A program made the position numbers and the translations under genes. 64,000 nt of DNA from Bacteroidota bacterium (lineage in GTDB: Bacteria > Bacteroidota > Bacteroidia > Chitinophagales > Chitinophagaceae). The stretch spans positions 1 through 64,000 of the forward strand of contig JAEYWX010000009.1 in NCBI GenBank assembly GCA_023428755.1, read 5' to 3'. The notes below the pieces were generated by a model. The model searched no databases, was not told the DNA's origin, and saw only the letters and a program-made list of their open reading frames with translations. This document shows, piece by piece, positions 28,088 through 38,300 of the stretch. How positions within the stretch are numbered: position 1 is the stretch's first letter; each line of letters starts with the position of its first letter.

Positions 28088-30298
28088 TTACACTGAGTTA
28101 ACGTTTTTAAGATCCACCATATTCAAAACTGAGCCAACGTATTTATCACCCAACTCTTTAAAAAAGCTAATGGACTCCTTGTCGATTTGTTTAATCATGT
28201 CATTTGCCGAAAAAATTCCAATCACTGCTTCTACGTAGGCAGATAGTTCACGGGCATCAGAAAAATCATTCAGTGGCGGGCCCTCCAGAAAAATATAATC
28301 AAACTCAGCTGTCAGTTGTCCCAGATGTGCCAGAATATTTTCTCTTGGCAATATCTCGGATGGAGTATAGTCTCCACCCTTGGAGCCGATAATGAAAATA
28401 TTTTTATTGGGAAGTTCTTTTGCCGTTTCTTTTACCTGGCGAATCATTGATGAAGGATCAGAGAGATTAAAGTTTACTTTTTCCAATGTTGGTAAAGCAT
28501 CCATCTCAACTGTTAAATCGTTATTTGAAAAATTAGTATCAATGATCAGAATTTTCTTGTTGCTCATGCTCAAACTATGGGACAGGCCCATTATTAATGT
28601 GGTTTTACCTTGTCCTTTTTTGGTACTTGCAAAAAGGAATGTTTTTTTACCACTCTTTTCAATTTCGTAACGAAGTTTTCGTAACGATTCTCTGAATACT
28701 CCGATGTTACTCCTATATCTGAAACTACTGCTTTCTGTATCTTTTTTTGCAACGATCTCTTCAACTGTTTTGTTTTTAAGGTTCATATAGTTTACAAAAC
28801 TGATCAACCGGAGATTAACAGTTTTACCAAATATGGCCGGTGTTTTAACAGAAGAATCAAGATAAACAAGTAGCACAATTACTAATATGGCTGCAAGAGA
28901 AGCAGAAATACCTGCCATGCCAACTAATATTATTCGTTTCGACGGGTCAGCATTAATAGCCGGCTGTCCCATTAGCACCTGGCGAAAGTTATTTACAGAC
29001 GAAGAGCTTCCGTCTACTGCATCATTATATTTTTGCTTCGCAGCTAAATAATCGAGATTTGCCTGGTCGGCTTCTTTCGAAAGTGTTTCTGCTGAAGCGC
29101 CTCTGGCAGCTTCACTGTAAACATTATTTCTCAGATTATTAATTTTAGTTTGTAGCGCTCCAATGTTTGCGTTTGTAGTTTGTATGTCGATTTCAATATC
29201 ACTTTTCTTTTGGAGTAATTCACCTTTACTTTCTGTTGGCTTTTCAGTTAATTTTGGTTTTACAGGGTCTAAGGCAGCTACTTTAGTCTGATATTCCGAT
29301 TTTAACTGATTGTATCTTGCTAAAAGTTCTTTGTCTTTTGAGCCACTGTTCAAATAGGCGGCGTATGCATCACTAACTGCTTTTCGTAAAATGAGGAGCT
29401 CATCGTTGTTATTTGGAGAAGTTGTATTTGAAGGTTGTACGCCAAAAGCTTCAAGCCGCTGATCAATTTTACGCAGTGAAGCATAAAGTGTGGCGAGTGT
29501 ATTTTTTTCACTGGCAATTTCTCTTTCAAAGTTGGAAATTAAATCAAATGTACTTGCACTTTGCACTTCGCCTACAATAGCGCCACCGCCTAGCAAGGCT
29601 TTTTTATAATCCAGCTCAAGCTTCTTTTTTTCCATAATCCCCCGGAGTGTATCAATTGATTCCTGCGATATGCTACTTCTGATATTTTTGTAATAGCGGA
29701 TAAACTCCTGAAACAGGCCGTTCACAACAAACGCAGATAGTTCAGGGTTTTCAGACGAGTATTCGATCTGTATGTAATCTGTACGTTGCAGACGATAGAT
29801 ACTTAGATTTTTTATAATACTGTTGTAGTCGTAACCGTAAAGAGTAAGAAATTCAATGAGCTTTTTTTCCTCCGCGTTATACGAGGTCAATAAGCTCATT
29901 TTTTCAAGTTTAGATTCAAATGTCTGTATTGCTGTTGCTGTATTGATTTGCTTGAACTGTGGGGAAAGCTTGTCCTTTTCAGATAATATTCTGTAAGGCT
30001 TTTTTTCTTTTAAATCATGTAAAATCAACTTGTATGACAGGAAACTGATTACAGCAGGCGATGTCATTGTAACAATCGCATTACTGAATTTTGTTTCAGC
30101 TTCAAACATGTCAAAGTTTTCACTGCCAATATAAATCTTGTCACTAATAGTAAAGCCGGTGGAAACCTGAGAAGTTGATGTATATTTCTTAGGGGTGTTA
30201 AGTGTTAGAATATAACCAATAGTAGCGGCCAAAAGTCCAGCAGCGACAATGATCCACTTTTTCTTTAATAGGGTGCGAAACAGGTAAATGATGTCCAT
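28088..30298 (-). CDS. Wzc-like polysaccharide copolymerase with ParA/MinD-type ATPase domain
   Basis: A 736-residue chain-length regulator. A membrane helix at about residues 15-33 leads into a Wzz-type periplasmic domain with long coiled-coil stretches (about 205-430), a second membrane helix at 456-480 and a cytoplasmic ATPase from about 530. Walker A is STKKGQGKTT (558-567) and the A' motif is ILIIDTN (583-589), as in bacterial tyrosine kinases. The C-terminus ends without the usual tyrosine cluster, holding only one Tyr in its last 20 residues, so control by autophosphorylation may be missing. It is the first gene of the operon with the polymerase and TolC-like genes. Confidence 0.85.
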   Translation of the reverse strand: MDIIYLFRTLLKKKWIIVAAGLLAATIGYILTLNTPKKYTSTSQVSTGFTISDKIYIGSENFDMFEAETKFSNAIVTMTSPAVISFLSYKLILHDLKEKKPYRILSEKDKLSPQFKQINTATAIQTFESKLEKMSLLTSYNAEEKKLIEFLTLYGYDYNSIIKNLSIYRLQRTDYIQIEYSSENPELSAFVVNGLFQEFIRYYKNIRSSISQESIDTLRGIMEKKKLELDYKKALLGGGAIVGEVQSASTFDLISNFEREIASEKNTLATLYASLRKIDQRLEAFGVQPSNTTSPNNNDELLILRKAVSDAYAAYLNSGSKDKELLARYNQLKSEYQTKVAALDPVKPKLTEKPTESKGELLQKKSDIEIDIQTTNANIGALQTKINNLRNNVYSEAARGASAETLSKEADQANLDYLAAKQKYNDAVDGSSSSVNNFRQVLMGQPAINADPSKRIILVGMAGISASLAAILVIVLLVYLDSSVKTPAIFGKTVNLRLISFVNYMNLKNKTVEEIVAKKDTESSSFRYRSNIGVFRESLRKLRYEIEKSGKKTFLFASTKKGQGKTTLIMGLSHSLSMSNKKILIIDTNFSNNDLTVEMDALPTLEKVNFNLSDPSSMIRQVKETAKELPNKNIFIIGSKGGDYTPSEILPRENILAHLGQLTAEFDYIFLEGPPLNDFSDARELSAYVEAVIGIFSANDMIKQIDKESISFFKELGDKYVGSVLNMVDLKNVNSV

Positions 30299-30499
30299 CT
30301 AAGTTATTTTCAAGTTTAAAGTGGTTTTTTGTACAGGATACTTACTGTTGGTTAACCCGGGTAGTTTAGTTGGACAACAGGCAGGAGGAATTTATTGTTT
30401 TCAAAGGATTTCGCCTGTAAATGTAAGAAACCTTACTAATTGTAGCAAGTTTAAGCTTCCGGTTTTCCTTTTATTTGGAGTGTAAAAAAGTTCCAGAAC

Positions 30500-31687
30500 C
30501 TACTTCCCTGAATGGCTTTGGGTTCTTTTAGCTTTTTCCCATGTGGCTGATTGCCCTCCTCGTAAGAATCGGAAAAATCCAAGAACAACAGACCAATTCA
30601 TAAAAACAAAATAATAACATATAGTTGGCAGTTTGCCTATTCCTGAACCCGGGGGCGCAATACTTCCAATAAATGCGAACGTGTAAAAAAGGATTTGCAG
30701 GTAAAAAGCGGCGGTGTAAAAAGGGTGATAGCCTTTACTAAATAATAACAGGTTTGAAATGAATGCCAGAAAAAGACACAAAGGGCTAAGTGTCCACCTC
30801 ATAACCCGATGAGAGATGTATAAAAAAGAAAGTTTGGGGGTTTTCCAAAATTGAAACAGGGATGATAACAAAAACATGGCCTGATATCCACCAGCAGCAA
30901 TTCTGATTTTTCTCTTTTTCTCGTCTTTTATTGAAAATGAGGGTAACTCTGACGCAAATGCATCTGGTTCATAAATGATTCTGTAACCTTTTTGGGCCAC
31001 TTTCATACTTGAAACAAAATCGTCCAATATAACAGAATCGGGAATCGGTTCGTAAAGTTCCTTTCTTAAAGAAAATAACTCACCCGCTGCGCCCACAACC
31101 GAGTAAAAATTGGAATCGACCCGTTTTAAGATGGATTCATATTTCCAGTAAATACCTTCACTATTCGATTTTGATTGCCCTGGGCCCTTCAAGTGAATTA
31201 CTTTCTTTTCACCTGCAACTCCTCCAACTAATGGGTTTGAATAATGCCGGGCAATTTTTTTTGTTGCTTCATTATTTAGAATTGCATTCGCATCACTGAA
31301 AATTAAAATGTCGTTACCTGCTTGTTTTGTAGCTCTGTTTAATGCTGCCGATTTCCCTTTTCGCTCTGGCTCAAAGAGGAGTTTGATATCCGGGTAACGT
31401 TGAATAATACTGTTTGTTTGATCAGTTGAGCCGTCAGTAATAAAAATAAACTCTATTAATTCTTTTGGGTAATCCTGCGCAAGGGAGTTCTGAATCTTTT
31501 CTTCAATACAATCTTCTTCATTATATCCTGCTACTATAAAAGAAACAGAGGGGTAAAATGATTTTTCTAATAAACGTTTGTTTTTTTTTCGAACCAGCAG
31601 AACTGGCATAAGAAAAAGTGCATAACCGATATAATTATAAAAAATCAGCAGACAGCTGGTTATAAAAAGAAATTCCCAGAAATACAT
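30500..31687 (-). CDS. membrane glycosyltransferase family 2
   Basis: A 395-residue GT2 with one N-terminal helix and three or four C-terminal membrane helices. The donor domain starts with VSFIVAGYNEEDCI, has the metal-binding FSDANA motif and the acceptor motif VILDDFV. In place of QxxRW there is a basic RKIRIAAGGYQ segment. The layout resembles cellulose-synthase-like and IcaA-like enzymes. It lies 201 bases upstream of the Wzc-like gene on the same strand and probably belongs to the same EPS pathway. Confidence 0.85.
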   Translation of the reverse strand: MYFWEFLFITSCLLIFYNYIGYALFLMPVLLVRKKNKRLLEKSFYPSVSFIVAGYNEEDCIEEKIQNSLAQDYPKELIEFIFITDGSTDQTNSIIQRYPDIKLLFEPERKGKSAALNRATKQAGNDILIFSDANAILNNEATKKIARHYSNPLVGGVAGEKKVIHLKGPGQSKSNSEGIYWKYESILKRVDSNFYSVVGAAGELFSLRKELYEPIPDSVILDDFVSSMKVAQKGYRIIYEPDAFASELPSFSIKDEKKRKIRIAAGGYQAMFLLSSLFQFWKTPKLSFLYISHRVMRWTLSPLCLFLAFISNLLLFSKGYHPFYTAAFYLQILFYTFAFIGSIAPPGSGIGKLPTICYYFVFMNWSVVLGFFRFLRGGQSATWEKAKRTQSHSGK

Positions 31688-32046
31688 ATGGGTTGATAGT
31701 AATTAGTTGAACTCAAAGTAAAACTTTAATTTGCTACTTTCCAGCGAATATTTTCGTGTAACAGGTTTGTGTAAACAACAGAGGAGTATTTTTAAAAACC
31801 GATCCAATTGAAAATACAGGTTACTTTAATAAAAGTAACAGCGGGATTTAAATAATGAAGGAAAATGTATTTTTACTTTATTTGATTTAACGAACGGTTA
31901 ATTGCTGCCGAGGCCAGTGCATGTAGTATGAGAAAATTATGGCAGAAAGTTCGTTTTAAAAAAATTGGTTTGTGTGTATTGAAGCAGAGTATTTAATCAG
32001 TTTTCCGGAAAATGTATAGTTGAGTGAACTTTAATATTTGATTAGC
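31688..32046. other. divergent intergenic region, no gene seen
   Basis: About 360 AT-rich bases between the minus-strand GT2 gene and the plus-strand GT-C gene. It should carry promoters for both. I see no ORF with coding features, no strong hairpin and no repeat. The TTG at 32038 is in frame with the plus-strand gene, but the ATG at 32047 is the better start. Confidence 0.45.
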
Positions 32047-33216
32047 ATGCACTTGTTTTTTTCTTATTTAATACGCATAAGAAACTTTTTTTCGATAGAA
32101 ATATTTACGGAGAATAAATACTGGCGTACGCTTTCATTTATTTTATTTATTGGTTTTATTGTTCGGGTGGCAGTCTGTTTTTTTGCCAGCCTTCCCCATA
32201 TGCATACCGATTCGTTTGGATACTTTGAACAGGCTGAAGCAATTTTGCAATCGGGATATGTCAACTATTTTCCCAACGGCTACCCATTCATTATCGCATT
32301 TTTCAAATTGTTGAGCAATGACCATATTGTATCCATGTTGTTATGGCTCAACATTTTGTTGTCGGTTTGCACAATCTTTTTTATCAGCGAAATTGCCCGA
32401 ATCTTATTTAAAAGCACAGCTATTGCAATTCTCGCATCTTTTATTTTGGCTGTTTTCCCAACGCAGATTAATTATGTACGATGGCTGTTAACCGAAGTCC
32501 CTACAACGTTCTTCCTGTTAGGATTTTATTTTTTTTATTTGAAAAACAAGAATTGGTATGCTGGAATATTTTTTGGGATTGCTACAGTTATACGAACAGA
32601 AGTAATCCCAATTTTACTGCTCATATTGTTTCTGGAGTTGATTTTCAGGAAACGGTTCAGATTAGCAATGTTGGTTGGTTTTTTGATACCTGTAATTACA
32701 ATCAGTACTTACTGCTATGTTAAAACCGGGGAGTTTTCTATGGCCGGACACAGCAGAGTTAACATTCTGTATTCCATTACTTCTTCAGGCGGCTATGTTG
32801 ACTGGTATTACCAAGACAAGCATCCGGAGGTAAAGACATCCAAACAGGCAATGGAGATGTATTTTGAATACATGATGGAAGATCCTCTGCGGTACTTCAA
32901 AAACAGAATGGCGAACTTGTGGGAGTTATGGGGGTTTTTCCCTTCTTCGTCTGACGGGAGCAGGAGTTTTTTAGCGAGGATTTCAATTGGCCTTATCAAT
33001 TTCTTTTTAGTTTTTCTGGGGTTTTATGGATGGTGGTTAAATCGGAGAAAGCTTTTTGCCAATCTTTTGATGATTCCCTTTCTCGTGGTAACAGCCGTAC
33101 ATACAGTTTTACTGACCCTACCTCGTTACACATACACCGTTGAGCCATTTTTGATCGTTTTTGTTGCTTTCACTATCAATCAGTTTCTTTTTCCGAAAAG
33201 AAAAATAATGCAGTAG
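32047..33216 (+). CDS. GT-C family glycosyltransferase (ArnT/PMT-like)
   Basis: A 389-residue membrane protein with about ten helices. After the first helix the periplasmic loop holds HMHTDSFGYFEQAEAIL, where the Asp matches the catalytic acidic residue of the PMT_2/ArnT group. A second conserved region, RWLLTEVPTTFFLLGFYFF, is typical of GT39/GT83-like enzymes. It would move a sugar from a polyprenyl-phosphate donor to an acceptor on the periplasmic side. The UbiA/HAD pair at 42.8-44.3 kb could in principle make such a donor. It is transcribed alone, convergent with the flippase gene. Confidence 0.75.
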   Translation: MHLFFSYLIRIRNFFSIEIFTENKYWRTLSFILFIGFIVRVAVCFFASLPHMHTDSFGYFEQAEAILQSGYVNYFPNGYPFIIAFFKLLSNDHIVSMLLWLNILLSVCTIFFISEIARILFKSTAIAILASFILAVFPTQINYVRWLLTEVPTTFFLLGFYFFYLKNKNWYAGIFFGIATVIRTEVIPILLLILFLELIFRKRFRLAMLVGFLIPVITISTYCYVKTGEFSMAGHSRVNILYSITSSGGYVDWYYQDKHPEVKTSKQAMEMYFEYMMEDPLRYFKNRMANLWELWGFFPSSSDGSRSFLARISIGLINFFLVFLGFYGWWLNRRKLFANLLMIPFLVVTAVHTVLLTLPRYTYTVEPFLIVFVAFTINQFLFPKRKIMQ

Positions 33217-33360
33217 TACAGCTTATTTAACCAGTAATTATGCTTCCGAATATATCTGAATAATGTTGAACTGTACTTAATTTTTCAACCCATTTGATAC
33301 CGATTGGGTAATGGAGTCATTTTAAAGATCGATTTTAATACTTATTTATAACAGCAAAAA

Positions 33361-34725
33361 CTACTCTGCAGTAGAAGCTTTTGCCCTGCCGGTAACTGCC
33401 TTGCGCAAAAACCGATAAGCATTCAAATAATACTCACGCATATACAGTGGTATGTTTGATAGTGTAAGCCCAATTTCTCTTTTTAAAGGGAAATACCAAA
33501 TTACAATAATAAGAAATGATGTAATCAACGCCCCAACAGCAGCACCATAAAAGCCAAAAAACAAAAGGCATAAATAGGTAACACCGGATTTTATGACAAG
33601 TGATAATATGTTCAGGTAGAAACAAAGTTTTGTTTTACCGATGGAATAAAGTGATGTAGCTGCCTGATGCTGTGGTGTACCGATAATACTTATCAGCATA
33701 TACAGTTGCAATATTGGGGCTGCAGTTATATAAGCTTCCCCGGCAATAATTCGAATGATAAACTTTGGAAAGATAATTGCAAAAATAGCTGCCGGAATAA
33801 TTACGGATAGTAAAGCCGCAACCATTTTTTCGTAAATGTATTTGACTTTGTCAACGCCTTCTATGGCTGACGCCTGTGCCATCTTAGGAAATGCAATATC
33901 TGCAGCAGCATAAGTAGGAATGTCAATGAATCCGTTGATCCGTTTTGCTGAATTGTAATATGCAACCGATCCTGCCGACAAATATGACGCCGTAAGAAAC
34001 TGTTCGATATTTGCGAAAATACTTGAAACAACATTCGACCCGAAGATGTAGCCACCATAACCCAGCATCTTTTTTATCCACTCCTTTGTAGGGGTGAAAC
34101 GGTGTGCCAGATATTTTTTGCTATACAGGTACAATACAACAGTTCCGATAATAACACATGTGGATTGATATAAACCAAGCAACAACATTGTTACAGGTAT
34201 ATCAAGCAGAAAATGTATCACAAGGCAAAGGAAAAAGCACATTTGCCTTGCCAAACCGCCTGCAAATACCCCCTTAAAATCAAAATGTGATTGTTGAACA
34301 GCTTCAAAATGCGAAAAGAAAACCATTGCAACCAAGCCCGGTATAAACCAGATCAGCAGTGTAACCATATCGTTCCCCGCATTTAATAGGCCTGCCAAAC
34401 CCTTTCCAAACGTGAGTATAAGCAAAATAAAAAATAGGCTTATTCCTAGATTTACTAACAACGAGGACGACGCAATTTCATATTTGGCTTTAGCCGCAAC
34501 ACTTCCGCTGGCAAATTTGATATGAGCGTTTTTTAATAAACCTGTTTTCGTATTTTCAAAAAGCGTTGTAATAGTTAGAAAGAGGGCCCATGCCCCCATT
34601 TCATTTATAGACAACAGCCGCACAAGTAGCATAAAATTTGCCAGACCGAAAAGAGTTAGAGAAAATCGTTGTAAAAAAGAATAGTAAGCCGACCTGAACC
34701 AATAGGAATTAAAATACTTCTTCAA
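33361..34725 (-). CDS. polysaccharide flippase (Wzx-like, MOP superfamily)
   Basis: A 454-residue protein with 12-14 hydrophobic helices and the general pattern of the polysaccharide_synt family: a short basic N-terminus, LSINEMGAWALFLTITT in the first helix pair, and the central YNSAKRINGFIDIPTYAAADIAFPKMA segment between the two halves. It would move lipid-linked EPS repeat units across the inner membrane for polymerisation by the Wzy-like protein. It is monocistronic here and convergent with the GT-C gene. Confidence 0.85.
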   Translation of the reverse strand: MKKYFNSYWFRSAYYSFLQRFSLTLFGLANFMLLVRLLSINEMGAWALFLTITTLFENTKTGLLKNAHIKFASGSVAAKAKYEIASSSLLVNLGISLFFILLILTFGKGLAGLLNAGNDMVTLLIWFIPGLVAMVFFSHFEAVQQSHFDFKGVFAGGLARQMCFFLCLVIHFLLDIPVTMLLLGLYQSTCVIIGTVVLYLYSKKYLAHRFTPTKEWIKKMLGYGGYIFGSNVVSSIFANIEQFLTASYLSAGSVAYYNSAKRINGFIDIPTYAAADIAFPKMAQASAIEGVDKVKYIYEKMVAALLSVIIPAAIFAIIFPKFIIRIIAGEAYITAAPILQLYMLISIIGTPQHQAATSLYSIGKTKLCFYLNILSLVIKSGVTYLCLLFFGFYGAAVGALITSFLIIVIWYFPLKREIGLTLSNIPLYMREYYLNAYRFLRKAVTGRAKASTAE

Positions 34726-35398
34726 TAGTAATGTTTTAGAATGTCTGGAATTGTAAACCTACAAAAATAATTCTGCCATGGAAAATGAAAGCAGTTTAAG
34801 GCTTTTGGAAACAGACACATCATCATCAGACTTATGGAAGCTAACCAATAAAACAACTTTTTCAGGTGTTGTAAGAAAGCCAGGTTTTTGTTGAACCTTC
34901 AAGGGCATAGTTGAGCCTTCAGCAGGAGTTTATTTTATCAACATACTCTCCACAAAAACAGTTGTTTTGAGGCATCCTTACGCTTGTATGTATTTTTGAA
35001 TTAGCGATTATTTCTAGAAAACGTAGTAAACCCAAGGTGCTATTCGGTAAAGTAATCGTAGAATCCCCAATCGTTTACAGTAATCACTTGATTGAAAACA
35101 GGGGAGTTATGCGGGTTAAAGAGAAATAAAAAACAGATAAATTTGTCAATAAACCTTTCGGGTTTATTAGTAAAAAAGTAATATCAAAAAAATAAGTCAG
35201 TGTATAAGAGGTATTGCAGGGCAGGTGGCATAAAATTTGGTATTTGAAGTACTAATTTTTATTTATTTTTTTAACATATTTTGCAATTCCAACAGATTTA
35301 TAAAAACTTATTACTTTTTTTACAGATTCTATGATCAACGTAGGCGAAGTTTACAATATCCAATATAAATTTTCTTTACAATCCAATATCCGTCAACT
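34726..35398. other. long divergent intergenic region, no gene seen
   Basis: About 670 bases between the flippase gene (minus) and the second hydrolase-headed T9SS gene (plus). All six frames are broken. I see no clear hairpin, tandem repeat or RNA-like structure. The length leaves room for regulatory sites or a small RNA for the T9SS gene, but I cannot support one from sequence. Confidence 0.4.
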
Positions 35399-38300
35399 AT
35401 GAAATTTTTTATTTCGCTTTTTTTAAGCATTTCCTTACTGTCCCAACTCAAAGGGCAAACGGTGATGGGACGCCAAAATGTAGATCAATTTCCCATTAAC
35501 AATTCAGGTGGTCAGGTTTATGGATTAACATGGTTGCCGCAGACTTATAACAGTACTGCAAGGCGTTATCCTCTTATTATTTTTCTTCACGGAAGCGGAG
35601 AAACCGGAACTACGGTGTCTTCCCTGTCAAAATTATACACGGCATCTCCACGTTCAGTATCCGGAAGAATTGCTGATGGATGGAATGCAGTTGCAACAAA
35701 TCCGTTAACTGGCGTTCAGGATAGTTTTATTGTGGTATCGCCACAGGCTGCTACGTGGAGCCTGAATTATACTGAATTGAAACATGTATTACCTTCTATC
35801 CTGAGCCGTTATAGGGTTGACACGACAAGGATATACCTGACAGGGCTTTCAGCAGGTGGAGGCGGTGTGTTTTCAACATTTGGAAGCAGAGATAGTAACT
35901 TTATCAAGCAGTTCGCTGCCATGGCTACAGCTAGCAGTGCCGGTACAAACGCTTCAAACGGATATACTGCAGAGCAAGTAGAAGCCGGACTAAGATTTGG
36001 TTCCAGGTATGGAGTATCAATGTGGACCATTGCCGGTGATCAGGATTATCTTTTGTCAACAGATGTCCGTTATCACGATAGCACAAACATGCTTCTTCCT
36101 ACCCTCCCTAATAAATTAACGGTAATTACTGGTGTTGGTCATTCCGCTTGGGGCAGAGCTTTTGACCCTGCTTTCAGGCCAACAACAAGCTACTATGGAA
36201 GAAGTGGAAACTGTACCAATGGATGTAATAATGGAGGGATACCAGTGGTTCCAAATGCAAATGGATCGGCGGTTAGAGGGACAGGAAAAACGCAGGATAG
36301 TTTAAATTTATATGAGTGGCTGCTGCTTTCAAAGCGAACAACCGCACCGGTTGCAAATCAGTTTCTTACTGTAGTGGCAGGCTCACCTGTTCAAATTACT
36401 TTGCCAATAAGTTTTGTAACACTTAGCGGAACTGCAACTCCTTCTGCAGGGTATGCGATTAACTCCTACTCCTGGAGCAAAGTAGCTGGTCCTTCTCAGT
36501 TTACAATTACCACCCCTTTATCGGCCACAACTACAGTTACCAACCTTGTGCAAGGCACATATCAATTTGTTTTAAGAGTTACAGATAACAGCGGAGCTTC
36601 AGCAACAGATACTATAACCGTTACAGTAAGTGTAGCTGCCAATCAAGCACCGGTTGCAAATGCAGGGACAAATCAAACAATAACTTTGCCAGCAAACAGT
36701 GTTACATTAAACGGTACGGGTACAGATGCGGATGGTACAATTGCTGCTTATCAATGGACAAAAATTTCAGGTCCATCACAGTTTACCATTACCGCTCCAA
36801 CACAGGCCGCCACAACTGTTACCAATCTTGCACAGGGAACTTATAGCTTTGAATTGCGGGTTACTGACAATTCGGGAGCAATTGGAAGAGATACTGTACA
36901 GGTTTCAGTAAACGCAGTTACCACCCAATCAACTTCATCTTGTGGAGGGAAGTCTTACACAGTTCTTCCTGTAGGAGATGGAGGGTATTACAATTCATTG
37001 AATTTACAACCAGGCGATACTCTTTTTCTTGACTCCCGTTACACGTATTACTATGTTTATTTGGCTAACAGACACGGTACTCCATCATGTCCGATTGTTG
37101 TAATGAATAAAGGCGGACAAGTTAAAATTCAGGGTGGGCATCTAAGTCAGATATCACTCTATAATTGCTCTTATGTAAAAGTTATTGGAACAGGGTCTCC
37201 AACAGATACTTACGGATTTCGGATTCAACCTTATCCATCGGACTCACTTATCAACGGATCTTTTGCATTTTCTGTAACCGGCCGCTCAAAAAATATTGAA
37301 GTAAGCAATCTTCACATTAGCAATGCAGGCACCGGTATGAATATTAAAGAAGACGGAGGATGTGATCCTCAATATAATTTCCCGAATTGGGTGATGGATA
37401 GCATTTCTATTCACGACAATAAGATCGTTAAAACTTGGAATCAAGGTATGTATATCGGCAATACATCTCCGGATAACGGGCCATCCAGTTACTCGCCAAG
37501 GCCAGTGGTATGTAATGGTGTAACAACTTACCCACGTCCGCCCAGAATGGGGAATATTAAAGTTTACAATAATATTGTTGACAGCACCGGGCGGGCAGGT
37601 ATTCAATTGGCAAGTGCAAGTACCGGCATCAGTGAAATCTACAACAACACAGTAAGGCATAGTGGAATGAGTGGAGATGATGCACAAGGTGCTGGGATCA
37701 CAATTGGTAGTTATACAAAAGCGTATGTTCATCACAATACGATCATTAATACATATACATGTGGCATTGCATCAATGGGAGGAAGTGGAACCAATGTTCC
37801 ACTTCGAATAGAAAACAATGTAATTGACAGCAGTGGGTTCTTAAACTCCTGGATTTTATGGACATCTGGGAAAAGCAGTATTCGTATATCTTCAGAGCCT
37901 GTAATATCCAATTCAATAACATGGCCTTATTCCATTTTCCTTGCAACAAAACCAACTCTTAATACAGATAGTACCCAATTTTGGATTAAATCAAATTCAT
38001 TGGGAATAAGAAAACACCCTACGGGAGGCATCGGACTAGCAGATTATGTAGCTACATTTCAGAAGACAGGAAACTTCATTTGTAACAATGTTAACTCATT
38101 TGGAGGGGTGCCTAATGTGATTAGAGAAGAAGTTACTCCGGTTATATACAATACAAACTGCACCGACAATCAAAACTGGTTGCCTGTTGCGAATGCAGGA
38201 AATGATCAATCGATCGTTTTGCCAGTTAATACAGTTACAGTAACTGGTAATGGTGCTGACGCTGATGGAACGATAACGTCCTATCAATGGTCAAAGGTGT

